A stretch of DNA of 64,000 bases. Origin: Lingula anatina. Its lineage: Eukaryota > Brachiopoda > Lingulata > Lingulida > Lingulidae. The translations under genes were made by a program, and so were the position numbers. The notes under the pieces are model-generated. The model had not been told where the DNA came from. It made no database searches and saw only the letters and a program-made list of their open reading frames with translations. Numbering within the stretch: position 1 is the first letter of the stretch; every line of letters begins with the position of its first letter. Shown piece by piece: positions 8,748-22,028 of the stretch. The stretch is from contig NW_019775848.1 of NCBI RefSeq assembly GCF_001039355.2, positions 116,526-180,525 of the forward strand. Reading direction: 5' to 3'.

Positions 8748-11700
8748 CACACACACACACACTTCCTACCTGTGTTTGGATTAGTGACCCAAATAAACTT
8801 CACATTTACCTTGAACTCAAACACCTTCAGTCAGCCTCTCCACTATACCAAATCTTCACCCTCTCTCAACATTCACAAGCCAGCAGGATAAACTAAGTCT
8901 ATCTCACCTGTCTTGGCATCCTTGTGCACCTGTCTCATCCAGCTTCCCTGGTCCATCTGGACAATCAGGCTCTTGGTCTTCAGCTCGTCCAGCACCATGG
9001 ATACCAGGCCAGTGTCCACACTAGTCATCCTGAAATAAGGAAATCAAAATTTAAGATGAATAACAGCAAAAAATTACGAATATGAATGATAAACTGGCAG
9101 CTGTTTGAGCCAAAATCTTATTTTTTATTTTTACCTACGGCCAACAAACCATGGTGACTTGTTGATTTGCTTTATAATGATAGCAAAATGTTTACCCGAA
9201 GATAAATTGATAATGAGTAAGTCTGAGCCAAGGTGGTTCTTCTTCTTCTTATTTTTATTACTTTTCACCTATAGTCAACAAATCATACTACTGAGATTTG
9301 TTGTAGACTAAAGCTTGTTCTAGTTCAATGGACAACACTGGGAGCTCTTATCGTGAACCAGAGGCTGGTGGACCTACTGGGTTTGAGTCCCACAATGATA
9401 ACTGCGACTTGTTGCCTACTTACTGTACAATGTCATCCACAGACAGTACATTGGGATAGGCGGTCTCTAGTGTGGTGAGAACCTTCTCCCTGGCAATCTC
9501 CTCATCCGACCTCTTGTCAACTTTCTGTAAACCTGGAAACACAAAATATCCGCTAGGTAAAACCTCGGTTGATACCTGTGAAGTTCTCCCATGTTAAATT
9601 AGGCTATCTGGTTTTATTCTTATTTTGAAATTCTTAAATGCAAATTTTATAAATGCTACCAAGCAGTACTAGCTAAGTCTTGTGACTTGTTTCACCAAAA
9701 GGAAGGTGTTATTCTATTATTTAAGATTTGCAACAGCTCATACAGAAAAGAAGTTCTTCCCATTTTTTTCCCTTTTGCTTTTCTTTTGGTAAATTCGAAA
9801 GTGAAAAATCTTTAACTTTTGGAATAATGAGGACAGTGGTATGAGTCAAGGAAATGAAAATGGTGTAAAGGGAAAAGTTAAATGTAGGATTCAAATGTTC
9901 AGGATAAAAGAATTACCAAGTTGCAAAGGACTATTCAATTACTTTCTGCAAAATGTATCAGAAGTACTTGCTCGTAAAATATTTCTTAAAATATTGTGAA
10001 CCATATTCAATCAGAGTGCAAATTTTATATTTTATGGCAGCCCTATTTTCATAAGTCTTAGAAAAGAAAATTTCATATTCTTTAAGTGCAGGCTTATTTC
10101 AATACTAGTAAGTTCTTTGAATTTGGAGCTCTCTCTGAATTCTTGTTAACAAGTTTCTTTTTGCAATTTTTTTGACAATTCAAAGCATCTGCAACAGAGC
10201 AACAGAAACTGCCCTTTCCATCTTCCCCCCACAATAAATTAAACATGGCAATGGTAAAAAAAATATAATAAATAAAATAAAATAAATAAAAATAAAAAAA
10301 CAGCACTGCAACAACATGCACAGCACATACCAACAACATAAGACAACAACATCATTAACAATGAAATCAACCATGTAAAACAAAACCCATTCCCACACAG
10401 TGCAACACATGACATGCATATGATTAATTCAGGCCATATTCTTACACAAATACACAAAATGACTCTGTAAACCACGATTCAGTGATCATATAATAATCAT
10501 AAAAGTTTTTTTGGCATAAAATCTGCAGTGACTGAAAGAACATTATATTACTGAATTTGAAATCAAAAATACTACAGAGTACTTCATTTTGTGTATAGCT
10601 GAACAGGCTCACCAATTACAGACATAAACAACTGTCAATTAAAGATTCAGTGTGACATTTTTGAATTTGAGAATCTCAGTGCTCAATCTTCTTGAGCAAC
10701 AATCACAAGGCATTTAGATTTCCACAAACACTACAGGACTATAGTATGGTTTCCCTCCACCTTATTTACAAAAGGATAAATACAATTACATTGTTTAGAA
10801 ATAAATAAACAATTTAAATGGCAGGGGGAGGGGGTGTTATTAACAAAATAAAATATACCCAAATGTTAGTAATTAGACCAAGCATAAGCAGTTCAGCAAA
10901 GCAAGCAGATATCAAACCAACTTACCATTACTATCGCCTGTCAGAAAAGGGAAAGGAGAAAAAAGCAATGTATTTAATAGAAAGTTAAAAGCAACGCAGC
11001 CCTGCATTCTCCAATGTTAACTATCCATGTTCAGGGGCACCTATGGAATAAGAAAGTGTTTATTCCGGCCCTTGAACCTGGATACATGCTTTGCCCATGT
11101 ACAAGTGCTACAATTATATACGACAGTCAGTACAACACTGTACCCTCCTCGGTTACCATTCAGTGATAAGCTCTACCACTATACCCACATGTAATACAAC
11201 ATAACACTGTTGTTTTTATCTTTCATGCTCAGATTGATTTCATATATGAACTTAAAAAAATATATCAAAGGATAAATGAAACGAGTACAAAATATCTTGC
11301 CTTCAATATTTTTCATTACAGAAATGCAATAAGCTTCAAACAAAAACATTAATTCTGTTGACCATTTTGTAAACAAGGGTTCAAAAATAGATAATATTTG
11401 TGCGCTCCATCTTTGTCTTTTTTTTTTTTTTTTCAGTTCCATAAAGACAAGGTCACACCTGCATGGAGTGGCCTTGAATCATTTTTTAGGAAGGTCACAA
11501 CTGTTTAACAAGATACATAATGATCCAATGCAAGGTGATGTACTAGTACAGTAGTTGATGATATGAAATTACAGCTACTATATACAAGGCAAAAAATCGG
11601 ATGAATGCAGAGCTAATGAAACGACACAGTTTTAAATACAAAGCACATAGATTGGTCCCTATATTTTAAGAGCTAATTCTTTTTCTATATTTGAGATACT

Positions 11701-13879
11701 AATATTATGTGAAATGCTCAAGAGGCAGTTTTCTTCCTATAGAATAAAATCACACTGTTGCTTTATATCATAGCTATAGAAGAGTCTTAAGTAAGATTGG
11801 TTTTTTTCATAAACAGCCAAGTAAATTAAATATTAACATATAATTGTTGTTATATGACAACCTTGTGTCTGAGTCCAATAAAAATGCTTAATATAAAATA
11901 TGTCATTACACATCTCAACCGAAAAAGTTAAAAGGGATGATCTCATTCACATGTTAGTATGATAAAGATGATGGTTGTTGAAATAGATGAGCAACAATTT
12001 GAGAATAAAAAGATAAAGAGTTCAGGTGATCTGAGAAGAAAACAGAATGTTTTAATTTTAACTTCCAGCAAATTTCTTTGTTTTCTAATTGAATATATTT
12101 CTGTCAGGGAAATAAGATTGCTTTATATGTTTAATTTCACAGAAGCTTCCTTCCAATTTTAATACAGAGATGCAAAGTGGAGTATTAGTATCTTACTGTC
12201 TGGCTTAAAAAAATGAAGGAAAAGTTCATGAGAAGTATCAACAGATAACTACGGAAAAAAAGTCTACTAGTAACAGTATAACCAGGAACTATCCTTTTCT
12301 GACACTGAAAAATATACCTTACTTCTTCAACAAAGAAATGCAACAAGATGCACAAGAAGAGTTGAGCAATCGTCAAAAAACAACCATGAAGAACAACTTC
12401 TAGTGGAACTGTCTACTGTGACCATGAAATGACAACATCCAGAGAGACATGCCACAACTACAACAGTCTGCCTAAACAACATTCCATCTGAGATTTAGTC
12501 CAACTCAGTGAGGTGGTGCTCCTGATTGTGCTAGGTGTGCTCTGCCAGCTGCAATCATCCCATTTCTTTCCTTTTTTTCCTTGCAATCATAAGTTTTTCT
12601 CTTACTTTTATCCACAATGAACTGATGATAATTCTACATATTTGCGTGACATTATTCAATCTTCAACAAGTGCATTATAACTTCGTTATCTTTTTCATAT
12701 ATATATATTTTTTTCTATAGTGCTCAAATTGATGTTTAGCCTCAGAAAACAGCTGGCAATTATTCAGCACACCTAATTTAAACACAACTGAGCTGGTTTA
12801 CTACTAGGGGTGTAACACCATACAACACAGAACTGAAAAAATAATAACAACGTGGAATGTAATGAAAGGATCGCACTCACCTTGTCCTACTTCTACTAGA
12901 AATTCTCCGCCTAGAGTTCACAGTGAAGCAGAGAAAGAGTAGAAGAGAGTTTGAAGATATGAAGTGGAAACTGAAGCTTACAGTCTGTATAAGTAAATGA
13001 AAGAAAGCATTGATGGGGAGGGTGCTGCTGTATTGTTTAAGGAAGGCACACAACTTTTTTCCTACTGCATATGACATTATGGAAAATTTTCAAAAATTTT
13101 CTTGCTGACATCAGTATATTTTTTCCATCTACCTTTAAATAATTCTGACATGATCCCAACATATTATTTTGAAGTTTTTGGAATCATATTTTCAAGGTAC
13201 TTCAAACAAAGCAAAACAAAGTCAAGATTGCCTGAATTTTGTTATCATTTACCATAAATGTTAACTGGCTGTGTTTGGATTTATTTTCAACATTATCAAT
13301 AACATCTGTTTAACTGTCAAGGACAAGAAGTATTTCAGAAATATGCACCATATGGTGTGTATATCAAAGTCTAATAACAGGGATAAAAAAAATCACATTT
13401 AATAAGCACAGAGTTGACCAATACCTTAGTAAGCTTTTAGGACTTCTAAAAATAAGCTGTAATGATATGTTAACGGCAAGAATAAATGAGTAAAGCACTA
13501 CTATGGCACCCCTTTCCAAGAGCTGGGTTTATACCAGTGGCTCCCTCTATCTGGGTGAACACAAAAGTGGCTCCCCCTACAGTTTGCCCTACCTGGAGAC
13601 ATTGGTGCCTCTTCCTCGTCCAGCGGCTTTAACTCAATGTCCACTTTCCTAGCTTGTGAATACATGGGGTTCTGCATCAGTTTCATGCATTTCTTGATAA
13701 AACCCACATAATCTGGAAGACGAAATGGACTTAAACTTAAGTTATGGATGAAGATTAAGGTATTACATTTTAGAGTGCTCACTAAAAAAACAGATTTACC
13801 TTGACACAAAATGTTCTATTACCTGTCTTTAAAAACTTTCCACTTTTGTGAAATGGGCCTTTGAGATCAGCAGATAACA

Positions 13880-13916
<37 letters not shown>

Positions 13917-16900
13917 TTCTCTGGGTTTGTTTGTAATACCTGCATGTTACTTTCTACTTACCATCAAAGGCATCTAAATTTTTTTTATCTCTAAGTTTAA
14001 ACCATCTCTCAGTTGACACGAAAGTATACTTTAGTGAGAACTTCTGCATCCCTTACCTCTGGGGAAATCATGCGGCTGAACTAAATCCCTGAAAAATTCA
14101 TAGGCTGTGGTTACACGATCTAGGTACGACGCAGTATCTACGAACCAGAACTTGATCAGGCGGCCTTCCTGTAGAAGAAAAGAACAAGCAATACTATTGA
14201 AATCACTTCACATGGTGGGATAAAAATAATACTCAAAATTTTACCTGGTGACAAGCCAATGTTTTCATGAGAAGAGCAGGGATGAGGTGAGAGTAAAAAA
14301 ATATGGGGTCCAGGGGAGTGCTAGGCCAATGATATTTTTGGCTCCCAAAATGTCAGAAATCCTCCAATAGATGGAAAAATCTCATTCCTGAAAGAGTCTT
14401 CTGTTTACATCTTGCATAAGATTTCCATTGTGTCTCAAACATACAACTTGAAAAACATTCTTCAAATTTATAAATTATAAGACTTAGTGTGCAGCACTTA
14501 AAAAATGGCCAACCTGCTGAAAAGAAGTTTCAATCTCATATATCTCAAAAAAGACCAAATACATATTCTGACTGCAAAGTTAACCTCCTAAATCCCACGC
14601 AGCTATTACAAGGACAAACAAATCCATCACAAAAAAATCTGTTACTGGAACATTTGCTGGTCTCTACAACTCGCTACCAGTCACATATGGACACTTGACT
14701 AACCAGTGCCACACAAAAAACACTTAGTTTTTCCATTTGTCATAAACAGCAAGACTCTAAAGGACTGCTAAAATAGCCATGTGCTTCAATAAAAACCAAG
14801 TGTACAGCCTGGAGTTTCATACTAATGGGACCTATTCAATGAAAAAAAAAAAGTAGGACTTTTTTTTACTATGTCGATAACGACCTGAAAATTTCAGGAC
14901 ACCACCCTTTTTTAACCAACTTCAATGAGAAAAGCAATCTTTCCCTGAAATGGCTATGCAGACACATTGGGCTAGTTTGCACTTCTATTCTGACATCAAA
15001 AAGTTGTCTTTTAACCTCTGTTTGAGCTACACTGTATGGGAATGCTGGTGCCCGAGAGAGGATAAAAATCTACATCAACCTACTCGTTACACATCTGATA
15101 TAAACCCAGCATCCTGGCATCAAGATTTTAATCACAGTTACTAACAAGCTGATAAAATGATGACATTTCTGATATCTCAGCAACCCCTTGGGAGGTGTAG
15201 AGAACCAACTGTGTTTATTTTGTGAAAGGCAATTCTTAAATGGAAGTTTCTGATACCCCTTAATTACTGTATTTGTAATGTGATCAATCTCTGTGCAATT
15301 ATAAAACCAATTCCGTGATATTCAATTACCTAAAAAAAAAAAAAGAGCTAAGTAATATATATAGTTGGGTAATTTTTTTCAAAGATCCTATTCTTTTAAT
15401 CTTACAAATCAAAATAAAATGGAGTACTAGTATCACCATTTCCACTATTTTCCTGTTCAAATTTTCACTATCAAACTAACCATAAACCTCAATCCTAAAA
15501 TGTTCCTTACCTTAGTGATTTTTTTCCAATAAAAAAATCAAAAATTGTCAACTTTAAATCCAGATCAATCCTTTTTTTTTTTGGTACAATCACTAATCAC
15601 AAATCAGTTATCCAATGTGTACTAAACAATCCACAATAGAATCCCAGTCCACAAGAACTTCGAGTGAATATCTAGGCGCTGGTATAAGCACTGAGGCAAA
15701 TGTCAACTTTAAGTGGAAACCACTTTGCGGGGAAACAGTTCTAGTAAACTCCTCTAGTCTAGCTGCACTAATCTTGGCGTAAAGAAGTGTCCAGTCCCAG
15801 ATAGCCAATGTCCATTCAGTCTGTTAGCACTGTGGACAGCAGTTTCAGTGCAGCAACATTAAACAATATATAATATCAAGAATGACTCCTAGACTCCATT
15901 ACAAGTGTAGTTATTGAACATCGTACAATGTAAATGTGTATAAATGTACTTAATTGCTGTTTCAGCAGTATTTTTGTCTACAATAAAGCCTCCTCCTCTA
16001 CGAATAACTCCGATACAATGACAACGACAACACCAACAGAACAGCGTCCAGCGAGTGTCCACTTATAGCCTGCCTGACGTCCAATCAGTACATTATCCCA
16101 TTGTTCTTCCTTCAGATGATAAAGATATGTCTCCTCCACACAGTGGTCACCCCTGTCATTACCCTGGTCAGTCTCCAGGCTGGAATGTTGACCATGTGCT
16201 GCTCACAGTTAACTTCCCTATACACACACATATGTAGATGAACACTTTCAATAGCACTTTTAGGCAGGTTGACTCCAAATCACAATCTTAAGGCAGAAGG
16301 TCTATATTTTCCCTTTCAATCTATTTTCTCAGCAAGTGAGACTTTCTGTTGATCCACAATTACATCAGTTTAAGAGGCAGAACATGTTGTATTAATTTGA
16401 CCATGCCACAACAAAATCAGCCTTTTTTTGTTTCTTATAAAACAAGTCGTGTTTATGCCAACCGGTTTTTACTTTACATAAACATGATGACCTGGGAGGG
16501 GAGGTGGGCCCAGGCATATCTTTTTCTTTTTTAATTTCATGTGCCAACTGCAGCGAACTCTTGAAAGTACAAATGTTTAAACACACACTAAATTTGTTCC
16601 ATCTTGACTTAGACCAAAGTTACACTATACCCCGCCCTGGTACAAACTTGTGAGACCTTAACCACGTAACTCTATGGTTGCTGTGGAAACCAGACAGACA
16701 TCAAAGATTTAATGTTTAATTTTTATGTCCCACAGCAAGGGGAAATTAGCACTGTTTCTTGGGCACTTAGTTTGAAATGTCAGTTTACTAAATAAAGAAA
16801 AAGGAACTGTTGGATACCAACCAAACACAAAGTTTGCTTAAGATGTTTTTTTTTTTTTTCTTTGTTTTCAGAGTTTTGTTTTGGAAATTTATTCTTCAAG

Positions 16901-19434
16901 TGAGATGAAGAAAAAAAAAATCTAATTAAGCTTACTTGTTCACCTAACGTGGATACCCGTTTTCGTGGCAGAATATTCCAACTGAATAATGTGCATAAAT
17001 TTAATGACATACCATACAGAGAAAGATACTTGGCTGATAATAGTCTAGGTTATAACATAGTCTGACACCCTGGCCTATGGTGGTGCAAGGAGACCAATAT
17101 TACACAATAATTTCCCATTTTGGCTATACTGTATGAACCCACATGAAGTAGCCAGTCACAGTATGTTTAGTTACAACATGTCTGTGTAACCTGGTAAAGG
17201 GAATATCACCTCTTTCCCATGTCCTATGCAGCAGCCAGCTGCTCTCAGCAGCTGTGTCACACTGACACGACTTTCTGATTTCAAAGATATATGTTACTTT
17301 GGCACGAAACATAGCTTGCTATTATAGGACATCAGTATATACATGTATATATTAATATAATTTAGTGTACTTTTGCATCTGGCCAAAAAACAATGCGTGT
17401 GTGCAGGGAATGAGTATGCACACAAAACTGGTTTCATGAAGGAACTTGAACCAAATGTTGATCTTATTAACATTAAGACTGAAAAACTCGGCCTATTTTG
17501 ATGCAGATTAAATCAGTTGTATTCCACCTGTCTGAGGATACTGGGCGACTTTCTTAAAAACAAAGAAATGGCTCAACAACTTTTTAACAGACAGTTGTCA
17601 TTTCAGGTTAATATTACACTTTCAATCCAGATTAAAAGGACAACAAAATTCGTAAGTTTTAAAGTGAAGTACTGAAGTTAAAACCATCTTTCAACTGAAG
17701 TTCTTCAGTGACTCTGGCTTTCAAAGTCTTGTCCACTGACCATGCACAATTACGCCTCTCATCAAATAACAGTTTCCTCAATTCTTAAAATTCAAAGTTT
17801 CTCTGCATCTGAGTATGCAAATACAGACTATTTTGGAAGCAATAAAAATGCCTAAGTAACCCCCTTTTATGTGATTAAGATGTATAAGTAAGGAAGACAT
17901 TATTGTAATTTCTTAAACACGTCATTAACTACCACTATAAAATAAGTCTGTCTTCTCACATTTAAACTGTAAGAATAGAAAAAATTAAAATAAGAAATAA
18001 AAAAAAAAAAAAAAAAAAAAGCCCGAGTCCTTACAAGGCAATGTTATGTCCATCTCCTAAGCCTTATAAGAAGCCAACGTACTGTCCTATGAAAAATCAA
18101 GATCCAACAATACTCAAAAATTCTAAACCACACTCACATTAATTCCATAAGGAAGTTAGTATTTCAAACTTACCTTTTTTATCTAAAACACATACTCTAA
18201 ACTCAAATCTTCCTGCCTACGTGTCCCATCCTATAAAAATAATAATACAAAAAAACCTGCCCCTCTCCAGCTCTGCGGCCAGTCAACTGGTCATCCAGAT
18301 GTGACCAATATGCTAATGGCAAGAGGAATTAACTTGTTATAGCAAGCTATGACCCATTCATCACGACTACTGTGTTCATGTCACTGTGACAGAGCATGAT
18401 AAGGCCTCCACAGACACAGGGTCCTTACTGGCCAGACAAAAACAGTAGGATAAGTTTTGAGAGGAAAAAATTAGAGTAAGACTTCCTTCAAACCTGACCT
18501 GTATGTAAGTCCTTCTCTTGCAGATGTCCCCGCTATGTTTGAAGTAAAAAAGGTGACTCTGTTTTGAAGTAACTCAGTAGCTAGTAACAAGTCCAACTTC
18601 AGTCATCTGCACACATGCTGCAGCCATGACTCTAGCACAGATAACATTGGATAAGTATGTAAAAAAAAAAAAAAAATTTGAAGCGCCAGTTTTAACATAC
18701 ACATGCACTCACGCACATACCACACCATTAAATGGTCATCATAATGAGAACAGAGAGGGATAACCTCATAAATAAAGGATTAAACTGATAATTATTTCAT
18801 TCTTTTAGTTCTGAATCGTGAAACTGAGCTGTATATATCACAGTCGTAATAGCCCGTCCAAATGCTGTCAATTTCTCAACTGTATTGCTCTGTGTGAAAA
18901 CAGGCCTTTGTCTACCTTCTTTAACTGCAAAATAATACCTAATATCTGTCTCTCGTAATGATCCACTGCTAAACAACGGCAAAACTTTCATCAATATAGC
19001 ATCAAATATCAGTAAAACTACAGTCTTTTTCTTGGCTAAGAAGTGCATCACCAACTGATACAGAAATATTGGGTCCAGCTGCACGTTCCCCTGGCTTATC
19101 TTTCAAGTACTACATTTGTTAATTAATGTCCTTGTACATGCAAGGAGACAATAAGGTTCAACTACTGACATCAAGACTTATTTGCTATAAGTACAAGTAC
19201 AAATGCAAAAATATAATCACGGTGATTTTGTGATGGTTGTCAGATTGATTTTGCAGTGGTACTAGTACATGCTGACACAAATTATAATCTTGTAATCTGG
19301 AATCAAGGAATGTAAAATAGCATACTATATGATGTACCATACATTTTTGATATCATACATGTAGGTTTGTTTAGTGATGGGTAAAAACTAGAAATTGTTG
19401 CCTCCTCCCCCCCACCATCTCTCTCTCTCTCTTC

Positions 19435-19489
<55 letters not shown>

Positions 19490-21951
19490 GAGAGAGAGAA
19501 AGGGGGAGAGGTGATAACAAAATGTGACATATCCCTCCCTATCTCACACACAATCTATCTCCAATATCTAGCACTTAATCGGTCCACCTCCTAAAAATGA
19601 CATAAATATATCCCATTCCTCACAATGCTCTTAGTATTACCACATACCTTGACATCCAGGCCTGTATTAATATCACAGTCTTTGACTGTTATCACTTTGA
19701 AAATCAAGGCATTAACAACATGTCACAAACTGAACCTTCAGCTATTAACTGCTCTTAATGTCCACAGGCGGTCACTTTCTTACCTAATGGGCATGGCTTA
19801 ATGACCACCTTGGACCATTCTGTGTCCACTTAATCCGAGTGACCAGGTACTGAACATCTTCATTGTGATCCTATCTAGGCACGTACACTCAAAGTTCGGT
19901 AACACAACAAGGAAAAGAAAGCACTGTGGTTCGATGCTATCGGTCTCCACAAAACAACACTTTTCTCTCAGCTGTAGGCTATGAAATTACACAACAATTT
20001 TCTCAAGACTTCCAAGATGATTGTCTGACAGTATCTTCAAAAGTGATGCTTCTACCATTATCACATCACACTCATAGTTAAAATGTAGATTTTAGCCAAA
20101 AAATTACAAACAGCCTTTAATTAGTTTTACGATCCTATGGTAGTTTTTGTTTTCTACATAACCAATCATAATTTTCAAGTGATAAATAAATCTCATATAA
20201 ATAAATCACATTAACTGGGAGCAGTAAATCACAAGTCACTGCATGGAAACACTGCAAAGCAAATATTGCCTTGATGCCATCCAGTGCTATAAGTATTCCA
20301 CTTTCAAAGGATCACTTTGACATAAATAAAAGCTAATATTTTACCTGCTACATCAAAAACCCATGACCAAAGTGCTAAGAATGATGACTGATGTTGTCCT
20401 AAATGGTCAAGTGTCTGTAAAATGTTTCTTTGTCCCAAGCAAAGAGTGTTTGCTGCTTTAAAAGTCCCCAAGGGAGAGGATCAGGCAGTCTGATAAGCCT
20501 TCTACATGACGGAGGAGATTTGTGAGTGACATTCCTGCATGTATTAAGGCTTAAAAACCCAGCACGTTCATTAGCTATACCTTATTTCAGACAGTGATTT
20601 AGGTGACTGTAAAGCTAGTCAAACAGGAGACCGCATGCAATGATGCAGTCAACAAAGTGACAGAGGTTAATTGTGCTATCAATGCAAAGCAAACTGCTTG
20701 TTATAACAATCTAAATTGAGTTAAACTTCTTATTGCTATCAGCTAATGATCTGAAGATTCTTAATAATTTTGGGTGCTGAGATATTCCTTCCCCCCAATT
20801 CTAACTTTGTTGTTACTTACTGATTAACCTTAAACTTTGAGACTTAATCTCTCTACTTCCTTAAAGAAAGACCCTGGCATCATAGTTCAATTAGCAAAAT
20901 TTAAGTTCTGAACTGGATAAAGATGCCCGTAGAGGCTATAACCTGGGATGAAAGGGTCCATCCTGGGCTTGTGCAAGCTGTGAGAATGGACAATGGCAGC
21001 TGCGTGGGAGGGGGGGGTGGGGGGGTGGAGGTGGAGTGGAGGTGGAGTGGAGGGGGGTGAAGGGGGTTGTAGGGTGGGGTGTCATGCTATCATCACTTAC
21101 TGGTATGTGCATTCCAGATTTGGCATCTTCTAACCAACACTTGAACTCTAGCTGTAACTGCGGGGATGCGTCATCTTTGTCTTCTCCTGGAAAGTCCCAA
21201 AAACAATTAGGGGTTAGAACCTTAACTTCTACATAAAGATATGTCAACAATATCAGAGGTGTGTGTGTGTGCGCGCGTGTGCATGCATGCATGTGAGTAT
21301 GTGTGTAAGTATAATTAAGATATAATTTAGAATAGAGAAATAAAAATGTGATTGGAAAATTGAATCAAATTCAATCTGTAGTCAACATGTATCCATAGTC
21401 ATGCTTACATTAATCATTTTACAAAATAATTTCTAGTGGAAGGAGAAGGAAATGTTTTCTTTTGCAGAAAATAATATCATTCTCTGACTTTTTTCCATTC
21501 ATCTTCGATTTTGCTCACAATAAAAAAAATGACTTTGAACAAAAATCATCTATAATTAATTAGTTGTAACATAACTAGAGAAAAGCAATTCTGATTATAC
21601 TGACTGTTAAAGGTAATACGCTAGACCCAACATCTGCATTAAGTAAATGATTATTTGGGCACATCAACCGCAATCATTCTCTCTTTCCAAAATCCTGCTG
21701 CAGGCTATGTTGTTCAATTTTCAACAAGATAACCCAATAATTTTTATCTAACAAGATAAAGACATCAAAGAAGGTTCTGATTTGATTCCTTTGTTGGGTA
21801 GCTGTGAAGTCTGTACTGTGTGTGTGTGGCCAATGTAACTTGTGTGTTGTTCTCTACTTCTATGTAAACACATTAGGCAAGGGAACAAGTGTTGAAGGTG
21901 ATACTGGAGCAGCAGTAGGTTAGCCACTGAGAACTTTCACTGTGCAGTCAA

Positions 21952-22028
<77 letters not shown>

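Larger units (their letters stand above)
14169..21100. other. Large intron of the phosphorylase-fusion gene
   Basis: About 6.9 kb without a convincing exon on either strand. It holds poly(A) runs near 18.0 and 18.66 kb, the TG/AG microsatellite at 19434, a possible internal promoter near 16.06 kb and a G-rich tract at 21007-21068 against the upstream donor. Confidence 0.5.

Noticed and set aside
8578-8784. Open frame across the CA repeat (poly His-Thr)
   Set aside because: The frame exists only because dinucleotide repeats lack stops; the same applies to frames over the repeats at 19.4, 22.0, 29.8 and 63.8 kb.
15608-15808. Minus-strand 66-codon frame in the large intron
   Set aside because: No fitting splice sites or recognisable family; part of it resembles family H repeat sequence.
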